Position numbers and translations under genes: made by a program. DNA of 64,000 bases from Chionis minor (Eukaryota; Chordata; Aves; Charadriiformes; Chionididae): contig VZSF01008937.1 of assembly GCA_013398295.1 (NCBI GenBank), positions 652,115 through 716,114 of the forward strand. The letters are read 5' to 3'. The notes under the pieces were generated by a model that saw only the letters and a list, made by a program, of their open reading frames with translations, was not told the origin of the DNA and did not search any database. Positions within the stretch are counted from its first letter, which is position 1. Each line of letters opens with the position of its first letter. This document shows positions 1 to 14,098 of the stretch, piece after piece.

Positions 1-694
1 TATATAGCTAGTAATCATGATTGATTACTGAACAGAATTGTTGCAGAACTGCTGAAACCATATGATAAACTTGCTGGAACAGAATGAAGAGTTTTGCTGT
101 ACGTGTTCTGTTAGCAGTGTAATATTGAAAAGTGTGGTCTGGAGTTAGGGCAGACTTCAGTGACTAATGGAGCTTGATTAGAAGCTGTAGAATTTACATT
201 AATTGTTTTGTTTCCTTTTTAACACTAAGGTGTGAGCTTTCAAACTTATGAAAAAGCAGGGAGAACCGCATGTGTACACACTAACAGGAAATGCTCAAGA
301 CGCTATGGCTTTCACTGCAAATGATGCTACAGGAATTCGGCTCAAATCTTTCTAATTACAGAGTTTAACGTCAGTCATCTGAGTGCCTTTGCTGCTCTGC
401 ACTGTTTCCAGGGATACATTTCCCTTGTTGGGGCTGTTCCATTTTGAATAACTAATCAAACTTCCATTGAACAAGTACTCTAACATCAATTTCTTGCATC
501 TTAAAGTGCTCTAATCACTGTCATACAAACTCAGACTGCCTCCTGATGTGGCTAAATAAATTTTTAATTTTATAGAGTGGAACAGGTCCAAGAAGGAGTT
601 TGAGAGATCTATGTCAAAGTAGCTAACGGCCTATTTGGCAAGGTCACTAACCTCATGTTGGAAACCCTGGCTGAAATCCCTGGTCTGAAGAGGG

Positions 695-704
695 TATATA
701 AAAG
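695..704 (+). promoter_or_regulatory. TATA-box-like motif
   Basis: The 10-mer TATATAAAAG matches the TBP consensus well. It sits in a moderately GC-richer context, and a start site would fall near 725-735 (around aatggccaag). The same 10-mer occurs at 61639. In DNA this AT-rich one or two chance matches are expected over both strands, so this is only a candidate promoter for an unannotated transcript or an LTR remnant. Confidence 0.12.
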
Positions 705-1490
705 ACTTGCAGCCAGGCAAGAATGGCCAAGCATTTCAGCCACTGATTCTTTTAAAGCTGAACTTTCGAAGAAGCAGCTTCTGGGAAAGAGGTAGCATTA
801 CATGATAAAAATTTGTTTTCAGTGTTCTAGAACCCATCAGGAAACCTAGTAACTCCAAGCCATTTTCCTTTTGCTCTCCCACCCAAAACCAAATGAAAAT
901 ATTTTCACAGGAATCTTGTTTTACAATCCCACTGAATACTTCTGATTTTTTATTTCTGCATAGGTCTACCAATTTTACAAAATAATGATATCAATAAAAA
1001 ACCCATGCACAACAAAAATGCAGCCATGACCTCATTGTATATATCAGTATCAGTATTAATAACCATTCATATACTAAATTTTACTGTGAGCTCTGAGATA
1101 CCGAGCAAAACGTGCCAGAGAATATAGATATTTCTTGTACCCACAACTCCTACTGTGTGCTTTCACAAAGGGCAAACAGAACTTGGCCCTAATTGCTTGC
1201 ATATGTGTAATTGCAATAGATTTTAGCTACCCGTTTGTCCTTCTCGGTTGTACCTCTGTGGTAATAAGGCCCAGGAGAGATGCATGAATTAGCTTGTACA
1301 ACATTATGATATCCTAATGTATGAAACAGTTGAAACCATTTTTAGCCTCGCTGTTACTCTGCGAGGCAGGAAACATCTAAATGTTCTTCTCACATATGTC
1401 TGGGATGGTTCTGCTGTGCTTTATGTATCAGTAAGGCTGGTTTCTTCAGTGCCTTGCTGAGGGGACTGAATACACTGGGACACGCCAGAA

Positions 1491-1544
1491 TGGGTTATGA
1501 GATTTGAGTTAACCTATGAGTTAAGTCATGGGTTATGAGATTTG
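1491..1544. repeat. split 16-bp direct repeat
   Basis: TGGGTTATGAGATTTG occurs at 1491-1506 and again at 1529-1544, separated by 22 bp that contains related gag-tta-ag words. This is probably a small local duplication that has since diverged. No function is implied. Confidence 0.6.
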
Positions 1545-4275
1545 TTACATCTGTGGGTCGATTCCAGCATCACCCACCCTTTTCCCTCTGCCTTTGTGAG
1601 AGAGCACGTTTTCTTCTCTGGTGAAACAAAATCTGTTGCTTTGTCTTGTCTGTCTTGAAGAATAGTTAGAAATGTACTGGAATATCTTCAGTAATTAACC
1701 TCCAATGATAAAGGTTCGACGTCAGGTAGAATCTACTCTCTCTATATATTATTTGGTAAGAGAGTAAAAATTGCTGTGATCAATAATAAAGACTGATCAG
1801 CAAGGAGAGCCAAAAAAAAAATAATGCAAGAGCAAATTCAAGATACTATTTAAATTGTTGTTTTTGTGGAGATTCCAACATGAACAGCAGAATCCACATT
1901 TGCCTCTAACTTCCGTTTTGGCCATGGAGCATTGCTTCAGTGGAAGCTCTAAGGGACAGAATACTTAACCATTCACCCAGCAGAACTGTGGGCTATTCTT
2001 GGTCCTGCATTGTTTTCCCTCTCTGTTTGAGGATACTTGGAGAGTTTTAGTTGGAACAGTCCAAGAGAGAGACATCTAAGTGTTGGACCCAGTTGAAATG
2101 GTGAAATGCAGATGGTAGGTCTAAACCTCCTCTGTCATGAGATTAGGTAGTGCTGATTAGGATTAGGAGATTAGGACATCAGTGTGCTAGGAAAAAAGTT
2201 CTGTGGAGCCTCAGACAACTGTGATATTGCTTGGTTTAGATGGGAGTTGAAGAGCAGGAGTAGGTAGTAGGAAAGGACAGAAGAAAAGAGTGTGCCGGCT
2301 TAAGGAAAGTTCAAACAAGTGCCAAGCAGTCGTGGAGATTTGAAGGAAAGGCAAAAACTTGCGCAGTACTTTGTAAGCCAGTTTACAGGAAATCCCCAGT
2401 CTGTCTAGTGCTAGGAAAGCTAGGACAAAATCCTTGTGCGAAACATGCTTAACTGCTATACATGAGGCAATGCGGCACTGTGATGTGGGCTGTCATGAGA
2501 TAACTTGCCCACGTACAGCAGAGTGGAAGGTTGCTTAGCCAGCTGCATAAGTTGATTGACTCCTCGTTCACCACTTTGCAACTGTTTCTTGCCTGAGTAT
2601 TGACAAATAATATAAGAAACACATTATGCATGTGGAATTATGCACATTATGCAGAGGAATACAGCTGACATCAGGCTTTTAACAAAGAAAACCGTTCTAC
2701 TTCAATACTCTACACCATATTATATAGCAGACCAGCTACTTCAGCTCCACGGGAAAAAACTGTAGTAGCTATCATATGCCCACAATTAGATGTGGTCTTT
2801 TGTGTATTTGTTATTCAATCAGAAGTAGAAATATGTCATAATTTTGCAATAAGTTAAGAACACCTCACTTTGAAATGTGCAAACTTATCTTACCCTGTTT
2901 TTTACAACAATAATATTGAAAAACTTCTTATGCTCTTAGAAGGTAGATCTTTTTCTTGAAAACTAGATGACATTTTAAGCAATTTCCATACTTTCAGGGA
3001 GTGGGACTAAGAGCATTTATTTTCTAAGTGTAAATAACACATGAAAGGAGGGGAAAATAAAGACCTCGTAAGGCAACACATAACGGTTATCAGTGAATAT
3101 TTAGGGACACTTGAGAGAAGAGGATGATCGATAGGGGAGGCCAAGGTCCTAGTTTGTGAATGACATGATGCCTTGAATGAGTAATATGCATACCAGATTG
3201 CAGCCTCAGCTATGAAGTTAGTTTGTAACTAAATTGTGAAGAGGAGGTGGAATTAGAAAATGCATCAGATGCTTGTAGAAGGTCTGGCAGTGCTCCAATG
3301 ATTTGGTGACTTCTAAGGGAGAGGCATGTAGGTCCTAGTAGCAGGAAGATACTATCCTAGGATCAGTAATCCTTCATTTATCAGTCAGAACATTGTCTGG
3401 TCCTGATGTACTTGCTTCATTAGAACAGACCTGGGAAAAGTTTTTACTTCAAAACCAAACCAAATAACACTCCCCACACTGCACCCTACTTATAGAAAGA
3501 CCCTGAACCCCATAGACTATATGATAGTCAGAATGGATATTAGAAAGGTAGTTCAGACAAGGGGTTAGTCAAGGAAAAAATGTAGCTCAACACTGTGACG
3601 AGCACGTAAGACAATAATACCCAGGGAAGGGTTTGGCAACAGTAGAAAGCAATGTGGAAGTAGCTATAATTCTGATGGCTTTGCTACCTCTTGCTCATTT
3701 AAAAACAGTCAATGGTCATATAAATAGTAGTGTATGCTGTAAACCATTTAAAAATAATTTTTGTATTTTTAAAGTCACTCAGGTTTGTGGGAAATGCACA
3801 TGCCCGATAATTATGTATAGCAGATGTAAAATGAGTACTTATTTTATCCAAAGTGAACAAAGCTGATATTTCACTATCTGAGTATCTCTAGTTAACAGAT
3901 CATGTCAATAGAATAGGATGTTATCACAAGATAATGGTATCCTGCTGCTTGATAAGTGCTGAGTCGAAACCACAATGTTTATTTTCAAGGCAGGGGACAT
4001 TGATCCTGTGACGACTTTCTATTTCAATGACATTGTTGCTATTACACTAGATTGATGCACTTATGACCATTTTGTTTAATGGATATTAGTTTAGTAAAGT
4101 GACAGCTGCTTATTGTGTGCCTATTCAATACACTACCTACAGTCTGATTGGCTTCAAGAAAAGAACTTGTGTTAAAAGCATAAAATGTACAGATTTTTAT
4201 TTTAAAAAGTGCATGGCTCATATGAATGAGGTACCTAGATTTTTATTTTATTTTTTTCCTTAATCTCTGTTACAA

Positions 4276-4305
4276 AAAAGATTGTTTACTAAAAGATTGT
4301 TTACT
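4276..4305. repeat. perfect 15-bp tandem duplication
   Basis: The unit AAAAGATTGTTTACT occurs twice back to back without mismatch (4276-4290, 4291-4305). A perfect two-copy tandem of this kind usually marks a recent replication-slippage duplication. It extends the shadow open frame on the minus strand but has no evident role. Confidence 0.8.
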
Positions 4306-5040
4306 TTGCAGGATTGCCTTTGGATGCAATTCTGAGCAACAAGAATTTCGTCTTGGAAAAAAAAAATAAACTAAGAATGAACATAGCTTTGCAAAAACCT
4401 GATCTGCTGAATATTTGAGGCTTTCAGCTGGGAGCTTTTCCCAGGTGAAAACTGGTAATTTGTTCTTTGGAGAACAAACAAATAACGAAAATGCTTTCAG
4501 TACTGGAATTATTATTTTACTACTCTGGAGTAGACTATGTAACACATTAAAAACAGAGAGCAGATTAATTCCCAAGAGTAGAACAACCTTTTACTGTAAA
4601 ACACTTTCACTGCAAGCCATGGAGCAGAGTTCTAGCATGCCCTCTCTCCTTTTTTACGTTCCTGAATATTTTAGTGTCATTACCAAAGCTGAACTTTTAA
4701 TTTTTTGTACTTTGTTTCACCTTGTAAGAGAAGGCAATAGGCGGTTTTTCCACAAAGCTGAATTTTAGGCCTTGGAAGAGGTTTCATACAAACTAAGTTG
4801 TTTTGCATGTCTCAAAGACAAAGTCTAGGGAACAAACATCATTTAGCCTTCAGGGGGAAAAAAATAAGTCTTATTTGAGTAGTAGCTAAGGAAAGCCCTA
4901 CTTAATTTTTCAAAATTGTCATTGCTTTCATGTGAGTAGCAGTGAAAACAAGACAGAGAAGAAAAGAATAGAAGAATCTGATCCATATTCTCACTGTGGG
5001 TAAATGCTTTTCTGCAAATGCAGTATCAACTATGTCCAGC

Positions 5041-5080
5041 AGTAATCCTATTGATTTTAATGGGTCAAAGTGTCTAATAA
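5041..5080. repeat. relic of ancient palindromic-core repeat
   Basis: The words agtaatccta, ttgattttaatggg and a following caaagtgt resemble one arm of an old interspersed repeat whose core reads roughly CCATTGAAGTCAATGG. The copy is heavily diverged. It is listed because similar relics recur across the window; on its own it would not be convincing. Confidence 0.3.
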
Positions 5081-5099
5081 CACTTTATTACACTGAAAG

Positions 5100-8000
5100 T
5101 AAAGTGTAGGAATGTGACCTGAATGATCCAGTGGTAAAGCAGAGGACTTAATTATTTCTATTTTCTTGTCAGTGCAGTAATTCTACACTGCACATTTATG
5201 AAAATGTGGGAGGAAGAGTGCATGCATTTGTACATGTGTGGGAGAAAACGAAGGAAAAGTAATTAGGTGGAACCTCCCCACACACAGTCAGGAAGCACAA
5301 AATCATATTACATCTTATTAAATTATTTCCTTTAGAGAACCATTGCGAAAGTTTTAAGATAGCTTACTTTGGAAGGACACTGTAATAAGCAAATTTCAAA
5401 CTACAGATACAGTTTGGATATATGCCAACTACAATATCTGATGGTAATCAAAAAACTTTCGAGTCAAAACATGTAAGAGTGTGCTTGGTGATTTTTTTCT
5501 TTCAATCCAGATCAGATACTGGAAAAAGACTTTCTTATTTCAGCATCTCTGCTTGCTTTTCTCCTTGAAATCTATAATATGGTACAGAAAACACTTTGAA
5601 ATCTGCAGAAAGACTGAGTTTGGTCTAAGAGAGGGATGAAGGCTGGCTTAGGTAATGTTCATACATAAATCATAAGCCAAATTTTCTACTGATAAAAGTT
5701 ATTTTTTATTTATAGCAACTGAGAAATGTGTCTGTATAGTTTTTTCTCTTAGATGATCTCCTCTTTCAGGTGTCAGTTACCTTACATAGATGTAGAAAGT
5801 CCACCATTTCATTTCAAAAAGAAATGTTCTTTTCAAGGACTGGACAATGATTATCAAGGGCTGTTTTACAACACATCAGAAGGATTAAAATTCTGGTTGC
5901 CTTTGGTTTGGTTTGAGCTGATGGTGGTAATAACATGAGAACATTTTAATGGGAAAAACTAATTTTAGAGAACAATAAACTTTTGAAGATCTTAAAAAAG
6001 GAAATGGTCTGGATTCAAATGCTTTTAGGCAGTCAGAAGATTTTTTGAACTCTCTGTTATTGCCATTTATGCACTAAGAATCATGTTAAAAACATTTCAT
6101 GTGACAGGTGGGTGTATCAAGGCCTGGTGAAACTGCAACTATAGGACAACAGTCCTGAAAACTGCATTTTTAACCAGTGAGAGATGTTTTATTGTGAAAA
6201 GAGAAATTATTCTTAGGCTGCTGCTGATAAAAATGTACAATACTTCTATACATTACATTTCTATAGAAAGGACTGAGGATATAAAAAAACCCAACAACTT
6301 GGTTTTGCTCATTAAGTCACTTACATTAAAACACTTAAAAAGGGCTCTGTGAGACAGAAGTGTTTCACTGCCTGGGTCTGTTTTGAAGTTATAATGGGAG
6401 TTCTGGACTGATCCAAAGAGACAGAAGGCCATTTCCAGACTTTCAGTAGGAAAATATTTTCTGTAATATTTCTCATGAAAGAAACGGGCCTTGTTTATGT
6501 TTTGTAAGAACAAAGAAATCAAATGACAGTAAGAAAATCTCTAACTGCCCAGCATTGATTCCTGCTGTGGTAGGTTGATGGTTACAAGACACAGAAATTA
6601 TTTCAGCTGTGAAATGGGGAACAAAGTTTACATACAGGTCAAAACCAGTGTCACTTGGTGGTGATGATTAAGAACTGGACCGGTTTTCATACACTTTCAT
6701 TCCATGGATATAAAAAAGGAAAAAGGAAAAAAAAAGGAAAGCAAAGCTAAGTCATTAGAGCCTTGGCCAATCCTGAATCCCGCTGAGTTGCACCACGCTT
6801 GGAACAGTTTGTGAAGAATGTTGCAACATGCAGAAGCTTTGAGGTGCGCAATAAGATCCACATTCTATGAAAATGGAAGGAAGAAACCAGAATGAAATGT
6901 CTGGGGCCTTCCTCTCACCGTGGACAACCAAAAAGAGCGGGGTAAGGAAGGCTTTTAGCAACTCTAAGTGTATGTGTGTGAGGTGCTTGATCCTGAGCGG
7001 AACTGTGAAGCCTTAGACAATGAAATACTGCATAAAGAACTATCTGTCTAAGAAATAGTCTGCTTATCAGATAGATGAATTCATTTACTACTGATAAAAA
7101 TGACATATCAATCTAAAAAGATACCTGTCAAAACTATCTCTCTGTTCAGTTCCTTATCTGGAATATGTGCCATAACCCTATAGATAAAAAGAAAGACATA
7201 AGAGAATAGTTGGAAATTAGCCTGATTTATACCCACATGCTTTCATTTGCGTCCGCTGCTATTCAAGTGATTGACAGCATAACATAAATCAAGAATTTTT
7301 TTTATTTATTAATATAATATGAACTGCAAAAAGATTAAAGTCTCATTTACATAACCTGAGATGAAAGGAGGTGAAATATTATAATTATCTTTTCAAGCTA
7401 AATTTGCACTGCCATTTAAAATTAACCTATGCAAATGACAGGTTAAACCCCAGGAAAGCTCCAGCTTTGTTTGAAAAAAATACAATCAGTTTCAAATCAT
7501 GAGTGTGTTTTTTATGCTAGCTATTCAATTAGTCACTTGGATCCATAAATATATACCAATATCACAAAAGTTATTTATTTCTTTCGCTTTGTTTTCTTCT
7601 TGGATTTCAGTACCCAAAAGATACTTGGGTTGTGAAATCTGCATCCTTATTTGCATTGAGTAGCACTCTAAATATTACAAGGATTATCTATGCAGTAATG
7701 TGATGTGTTGCTTAGCCTGAGTGAGGATAGTTAAGCAGAAATATGTTCCCAAGTAAGCTGAGAATCTATATTTTTTACAGTTCATAGGTGTATGGGATGA
7801 CTTTGGTAAGATTTGCATGAGAAAGACGACAGTATTTTAAAGCATCCTGCGCCTGTTGTGAATCACAGAAGAAAACAGGGATATATATACATTTTTTTCT
7901 TTTTCCCGCAGAACTGCAGGTTCAAGAACATGCCAACTAAGGACCTTCATTACACCTTGGTTTGTATGTAGTCTGAAAGTATTTTCAAAAAAGAGACCCT

Positions 8001-11000
8001 ACATTCCTGCATAATTCCTCCCTAGCGTGGGAGGAATTTGAATACAGCAGCAGACACAAACAACTGCCCTTAGTAAACTGACATGTCTGATCAGGTGGAT
8101 CCAAGAAAATTGAATACGTTACATGAGTTATGAACTTGGCCTTAGTCATGTGCTCCTAAGGTAGGTATTTCACACTTGGCAGTTGGTTGCCTCCTTAATC
8201 ACAGCCAGTCTCAATTTTTCATTAAGAGTGAATAAAGAGATGGAAATTTTAGTGAATGCGGACCAATGCCTTCATGAGTGCAGTAGGGCTTCATGGGAAG
8301 GAGGACTGGACTGACCTGGAAGCTCATTTGTACGTATGAGGGAGCATTGTGCCTGAGACTTCTGGGGCAGCAGGTGTTTTTTGCTGTTGCTGCAGAGAAA
8401 ATAACCCTAGAGAGGTTTTTGTTTGTCTTACCAGAAGTGTTTGCAGAAATTAAGTCAGAGTCGGAGACATTATCGTGAAGTGAAAACCCCAAATTTCCCA
8501 GTTCATAACTGTTCATTTTTTTCAAAATTTGAAGTGGGCGAACTTTGAAAGTTGAGTAAATAGTTGGTTTTGTTTTGGCAGCCAATCCAAAACAAGTAGT
8601 TCTACAGGCAAAGGAGCAACAGAGGTCTGGTTTATGATGGGTCTCCTATTTATGTCTCCTACGACACTTTCCCATCCCGCCAGAAGAACTCAAACTCAGC
8701 ACTGAGATACTTCTAGATCTCTTCTGTGTTCCTGAGGACCACCCTCAGGCTCTTGTCAGCCCCCCTGAATCTCAACCTGCTTTCTGGTTTACTCACCGGG
8801 TGAGAAGAAGTGTATGTTGTAGCTGGTCTAGAGCACAACATGTGCAAATCGACCAGATAGTAAATATGTGTTGACCAGCCCAGCAGTGGCTGTCAAATAC
8901 TAAGTTCTCTCTGCCTTTTCTTTACTGGGAGTACATATATGGTCTCTACCATCTCACGAGATACCAATTTCCACAAAACTCGCCTAGTAGCTTTGAACTC
9001 TGATCATCAAATTTGATAGAAATTAGTCACGAGAGAGGAATGTCTGACACTCAGTGCAGTCATGTCAGATGTTTCCTTGCCAAATCAGACTATGAAATTA
9101 AGGGGAGGGGAAGGGAAATAGAAAGGCAGAGAATTATTCAAGTAGTAATGACTGGAATATTTATTGCTGAAATGAAAGACTGAAACATTTCATTTAGTTT
9201 GACACAAAAGGTTCCATTCACTGTGGAATAAAACATTTTGTTCTGAGGCGCTTGTGAGAAAGTAAAGAAAATGAAAGACTAGAGTCAAAAGCTGACAGAG
9301 GAAAATCCTTGCCCTTGCAAAACAAGTGCTAACAGCTATACCTACATAGTGTTAGAGATCAGAATTGTACTATTTCTATATCTGGAAGGGGGATTAACTC
9401 CCCTTTTCCAGCTTGTTTTGGTGCTGCTCAACCATCCACACCTTTAAAGTATCTGAAATTCCTCTTCTTGTAGATCCACTTTCATGAAAGATGCTTTCAT
9501 GGTCACAATGAGAGTGCATGAATGTGCGCATGTCAGAGAGAGAAAGGGAGAAGATTTGTTTTAAACAAACTAAAATAGTGTCTGCAGACATGGAGGGGAA
9601 ATGAGACTATCTCTACCTATGAGAAATATTGTATTTGACACCCGAGCTTTGCAGCTTGAATGGATATGCATATAACTGTAGGGAGAGAACTTTATTTGTC
9701 TTGGTGTGGAGGTTAAGGTATTGCTGGCCACCTGAGAATTTGTATCAGGTGCTGAGCATTTATGGACAAGCATTTATCATTTAGGACTACAAACAGCATA
9801 GTTCTTACTCTGATTATTTTTCACACTTGGTTATCAAAAGTTTCTTTGCACTTCTGATCTTAAAACTTAGAAACAATCACCTGAGGTGTTATAGTACTGA
9901 GGTGTCATACTGATTTGTTGGTACTTTTATATAAAAGTGTCTCAGGTCAGAGGTTACTGAGTCACTGGTGGCTAGGTTTGAAGAGGTGGGAGGAATGCCC
10001 TTTTAATTTCTGCTTTAGCAGCCCTGAAATGCTGAAATGCTCCACCCTAACTCCAGGTCTTGGGAGGGTCAGGTGAAGCTAGCTTTCCTTAAGAAGCTAA
10101 AAGATAAAGATGAAAAGATTTAGTGGCTTGTATAGTTCATTTGCCCACGGGAGGGGGCAAAGAAAGGGCAACTGCAGGTGTTAGCCCGAAACTCCCAGCT
10201 GGCCACCATAGAGAATAAGGGAATAATTGCTTCTCCATACCATTACCTAGCAAGAAAGGAGGCTTCCTTATAAGTTTTTACTAAAGAGAGTCTTTGGCAC
10301 ATCATGTTAAAGAATACCTTGCTGAAAGCGGAGTTTGTGTGTAATGCTGTCAATAAGACTTTTACTGTCATCTGTTTAAGAACTTCTGTGATGTGTGGCC
10401 ACTTTTACTGTTTTCCTCTAGAAGGACAAATGAGTCCACACCAAAAATGTGTATTTGAATATTTCTTTTCCTAGGATATGTTCTGTTCTGAACGCAATCT
10501 GTTTTTCTCTGGCTTTAAAATAAGATTAATTCAGTCACTGCCTGAATATAAGCAAACTGTGATGCTTTCAAAGTCTTGTATTCCCTATATTCTTATCACT
10601 GATCTCTGACTGATTGGATGAAATGATTTTATGATGCTTTTGTGTCATGTCTTTTATCTATTTTTTCCTTGTTTAATGATTGTTATGTTGAAGAAACTTT
10701 GGTGACGTTAGACTTTACCAGATGGCAAATCCAAAACCCATTCTGCCCCAGATAACCTGGAACTCAAAAGTCTAGGTTTTGAATGCTTGACACCGCCAGA
10801 ATGCTACATTTTTCAGTCAGCAGCCACACTCTGTGTACCCATGACCACAATACAGTGGCACACAAGGTGTCCAAATGAACCCTGAATGTGTTATGTCATA
10901 TGACCTAAGAATTACAGGTAGTATAATGTGCTCTGATAAAGCTAATATCTTTGGCTGATAATTAAATCTGTGTTTGCCATTGATTTTTAGAATGATCATG

Positions 11001-13160
11001 AAAAGGCAAGGTGTACCTTACATATAAGAGGTATTTATGTTCTCTGAGTGTTTTGCTAATATGTCTGTTCCTTCCAGATTACAAGGGTCTTGCGTTTAGC
11101 CAGACTGCCTGGAGCAAATGAAACAAATACCAACATACTCAAATTTGGTGTGTGTATAACCATCAACCCAATTATATGACATATTTCCCAGTTCTTGAAA
11201 ATTTAACCGTTCTTCAGAAAATGATATTAATCAAGAAACAAGTCCTTTAGTACCTATTGGAGGCATACCAAAATGCAAAGTTACTGAGCTGGATTTTATA
11301 TTCATGCTGTGTCTTCATCTTTCATTTTACATCTTTTGTAATGAGTTAAAGGGTCTATTCTCCAACATGCACAGTGCAGCTGATGCCTAAGTGCTATTGT
11401 TGCAGACTCTCTGCAAGCTTTGAGGTATCTGCATCATTTACACATGAGTTTGAGCTTTGGGAGGGAATAGACTTTTTTTCTCCAAAGAAATTAGAAAGAC
11501 CGGAGAAAACTGGAATACTTAGTGTCTGTCCTCATCGTCTCTTACTAGCCCTTTGGGAAATGTTTACCTTAGAGAGTAATGTCAGCAGACTCCTTTATTC
11601 CTTTACAGTGTGCTTGCAAAGGATTGAACCTTGTGCAAATAATCAGAGTAAGGAAAAATGATCCTTACCAGCAGATGCTGCAGTAAATATAACAAGTGCA
11701 AAAATTTTCCCCAAAGTGGGAGAGTTTGCTTGTCAGCATTCTGTGAGCTCTCTGCATTGCCAAATTTCTTTTATGTTGAATTAGTTGTAAAGGGTAATAG
11801 TGAAACCACTGAAGAACTGACCCACTGGCATGGTGGTTTAACCACAATTTTGTTTTATAATAGCTTGTAATACAATTTTTAATTTTATACAAAAAGATAG
11901 GAATATTCCTTATTAATGCTTAAGCATCAAAATTACTTAGAATTGGCATAGAATTTTTCTTTCCAATAGTGACTTTTTTGCTTAGGGTTAATTTCTAAAG
12001 GTCTGCATCTGTAGTCTGAGAAATTTAAATTCTGAATGTATCTTCAGGAATGATCATAGACCATCAGCAGCAAAGCAGGAATACATTCTGTGGGTTATCA
12101 CTTTAGCAGTGTGTACACAATATGTCAGCCTGAAACTTTCAGATTAATTACTAGTCCTGGTGATGCTATATACGTTTGTTGCCCTTCAAGCTTGCAATTA
12201 ATATTCAGACAGTTGTGGAGGCAGGATAATTTGGTGATTTTCAGTTTATTCTTCCAGGGAATAAACAAGAGAAGAGAATACATATTTCTCTTTTATTGCC
12301 GCTCAGAATCAGTTGATAAAATTGTGTCTGCAACTGTACACAATCAATGTCAGTTAGAGTACAGCTTTATTAAAGTTTTTTTGAATTTACATAACTTTCA
12401 GCACCATTACATGTATAATTTATCATGACGATGCAGTATCGTTGTAGGGTATTTATAAGCTTTGTGCAGTGGGGCAGAATTTCAAACTTGGTCCTTCATT
12501 AAATTTTAATTCAATAACTTAGCTAAACTAGGTGAGCACTGATAGCAAGAACACCAAGAGCTTTACCAGCCCTTTAAATGAAAATGCTCTCTGTGCTCAG
12601 TACCTCTGCAACCCTGTGGGACAAAGTTTAATGTGCTCATGAAAATGTGTTTACCTTCAGTATGTTCACTAAGTTTTTCTTCCAAATGTATTTACCAGCC
12701 TAGGGTATGTTGTTACATCCAAATGGGTGCAGATTTGAAGTATTTAATTAAAAATAATCCTAAAAATTAATGGAGATTTTGCTTGGAAAGGGAAGTGTTG
12801 AGGAAAACCTAAGTTTTTTTCTGTATTTCCCATTTTTTCAGTTCTTATCACTTTATTAGCCATAGCTCAAATAAAATCTGATTAAGTGGTAAAAGTAGTG
12901 GAAAAACACTTCCACTATTTCTCATCAATGACAAATAAAATTAATTTGGGAGTTAAGCATGGTTGCAAAAATAACTTCAGTTCCTGAGAATAAAGCCTGG
13001 TGTGGAGTGGGGCAATACCTGGAAATCTGTCAGTGATTAAAAGAAAGAGGAAAAATAAAGTTAAAATCCAGAACCTGCAGTAAAATCCTTTGTGTAGGCT
13101 CCTGTACTACTGTCGAACCCTGATAGTGACATTGAGGGATTTGTTTCAGGACTTGAGATG
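5100..13160. other. AT-rich non-coding stretch
   Basis: No gene can be supported. The segment holds a purine-rich AAAAAGG-type tract at 6711-6745, an exon-like open segment at 5770-5926 (listed separately) and good polypyrimidine-AG sites near 7609, 7911 and 10420 that lack a credible donor in reach. The 8600-8900 part is somewhat GC-richer and may hide an old repeat. The longest open frame, 8211-8585 on the minus strand, overlaps an opposite-strand frame and has no recognisable domain. Confidence 0.55.
5770..5926 (+). other. exon-like open segment, unidentified
   Basis: A polypyrimidine tract ending ctctttcag at 5769 is followed by 157 bases open in one frame, beginning with residues CQLPYIDVESPP and ending before a possible donor gtaata at 5927. 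The composition is protein-like (mixed charged and aromatic residues), but I recognise no domain. The donor is weak, and a second AG lies just upstream. Chance is a real alternative in 64 kb of AT-rich sequence. Confidence 0.12.
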
Positions 13161-13168
13161 CCCATTTC

Positions 13169-13192
13169 ATCTAATGCATTAGTGCATTAGAT
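13169..13192. repeat. perfect 10-bp hairpin
   Basis: Arms ATCTAATGCA (13169-13178) and TGCATTAGAT (13183-13192) are exact reverse complements around the four-base loop TTAG. A T-rich run follows directly. The stem is short and AT-rich; a cruciform or simple palindrome is likelier than a structured RNA. Confidence 0.7.
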
Positions 13193-13750
13193 TATTTTTT
13201 TCTTTTTCTCCCATTGGTGAAAATGGGAGGGTCACTATCTCTGAGGAGGGATGTTCCACCTTGGTTGGTGAGTCCTTGTCTGACAAAAAAGCAGTTTGTG
13301 GATCTCACCTGTATTTTGTTGCACAGCTGCCGGTTGTCTCAGTAGGCTCTGAGAAAGAAGCCATGACCTAGTGCAACACTTCCAACAAAAGTGCCAGATT
13401 TTGAGTTTGATAAGAATCATTCCAGTGATGCTGGATGCTCACCTTTGCAAGTGATACCAAAGGAGGGCTTGGTGAGGCTGGGAATTCAGTCCTTACTTTC
13501 TTTAGTTGGACATCCAAAAACATGGTGGTTTGAAAATTTCTGCTTAATTCTTTCCACAAATATTCTTAATCCTAAACCTATATTTTCTGTATTGTTTTAA
13601 AACCAGGGATGCTTTAGGGGGTTGGGTTTTGTTTGCTGTGTAGAAAAGATGATCTATTTCCAATTGTGCCTCGATATCAATGAGGATAAAGGGTTCATTA
13701 TTGACATATGCATCATTGGAAACTGCTGAGAAAAAGAGATAACTGATTTT

Positions 13751-13798
13751 ACACCCACTGAAATTAAAAAAGTAAATTTCTATTGATTTTGATGTGTC
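13751..13798. repeat. relic of ancient palindromic-core repeat
   Basis: acacccactgaaatt followed after a short gap by ctattgattttgatg resembles the two arms of the CCATTGAAGTCAATGG-type repeat seen elsewhere in the window. Divergence is high, so the assignment is tentative. Confidence 0.3.
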
Positions 13799-14098
13799 CT
13801 AGGCAAAGTCTCAAGTGAATGAAAGATCTATTGCATTCTGTTTTGGTCATACTTGGTCTTAGTCACCGAAAGTACTCTTTCTGGCTTCAGTAGACTTCTT
13901 AATTTCCCAGAAATGTGGATATTCTCTAGCCTGTGAGACTATTCTCGTTTACTAATATGTATAATTTCTGACATAAAATGCTCCAAGATTATGTACAATG
14001 TTAAATACAAGTAATACTATTCTCAGAGTGAAAGAAAATGGGGGGGAAAAAAAGCTTCAACCTTTCCCATCTCCACCCCCAAACCTCCCTCTTCTATG

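Larger units (their letters stand above)
1..5000. other. AT-rich non-coding stretch
   Basis: No convincing exon, RNA gene or young transposon is visible on either strand. Open frames here are short (up to 117 codons), overlap on opposite strands and have no recognisable domain. The stretch holds a TATA-like motif near 695, a split 16-bp direct repeat near 1.5 kb and a 15-bp tandem duplication near 4.28 kb, listed separately. The block around 3110-3420 has slightly richer composition and could be a decayed repeat, but I cannot name a family. Confidence 0.6.

Noticed and set aside
1556..1568. gggtcgattccag resembles a tRNA B box.
   Set aside because: No A box at the right distance, no cloverleaf and no terminator run. 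Probably chance.
10143..10160. cccacgggagggggcaaa as a CTCF site.
   Set aside because: Spacing between the CCAC and AGGGGGC halves is off from the CTCF core by one or two bases, and no paired site was seen.
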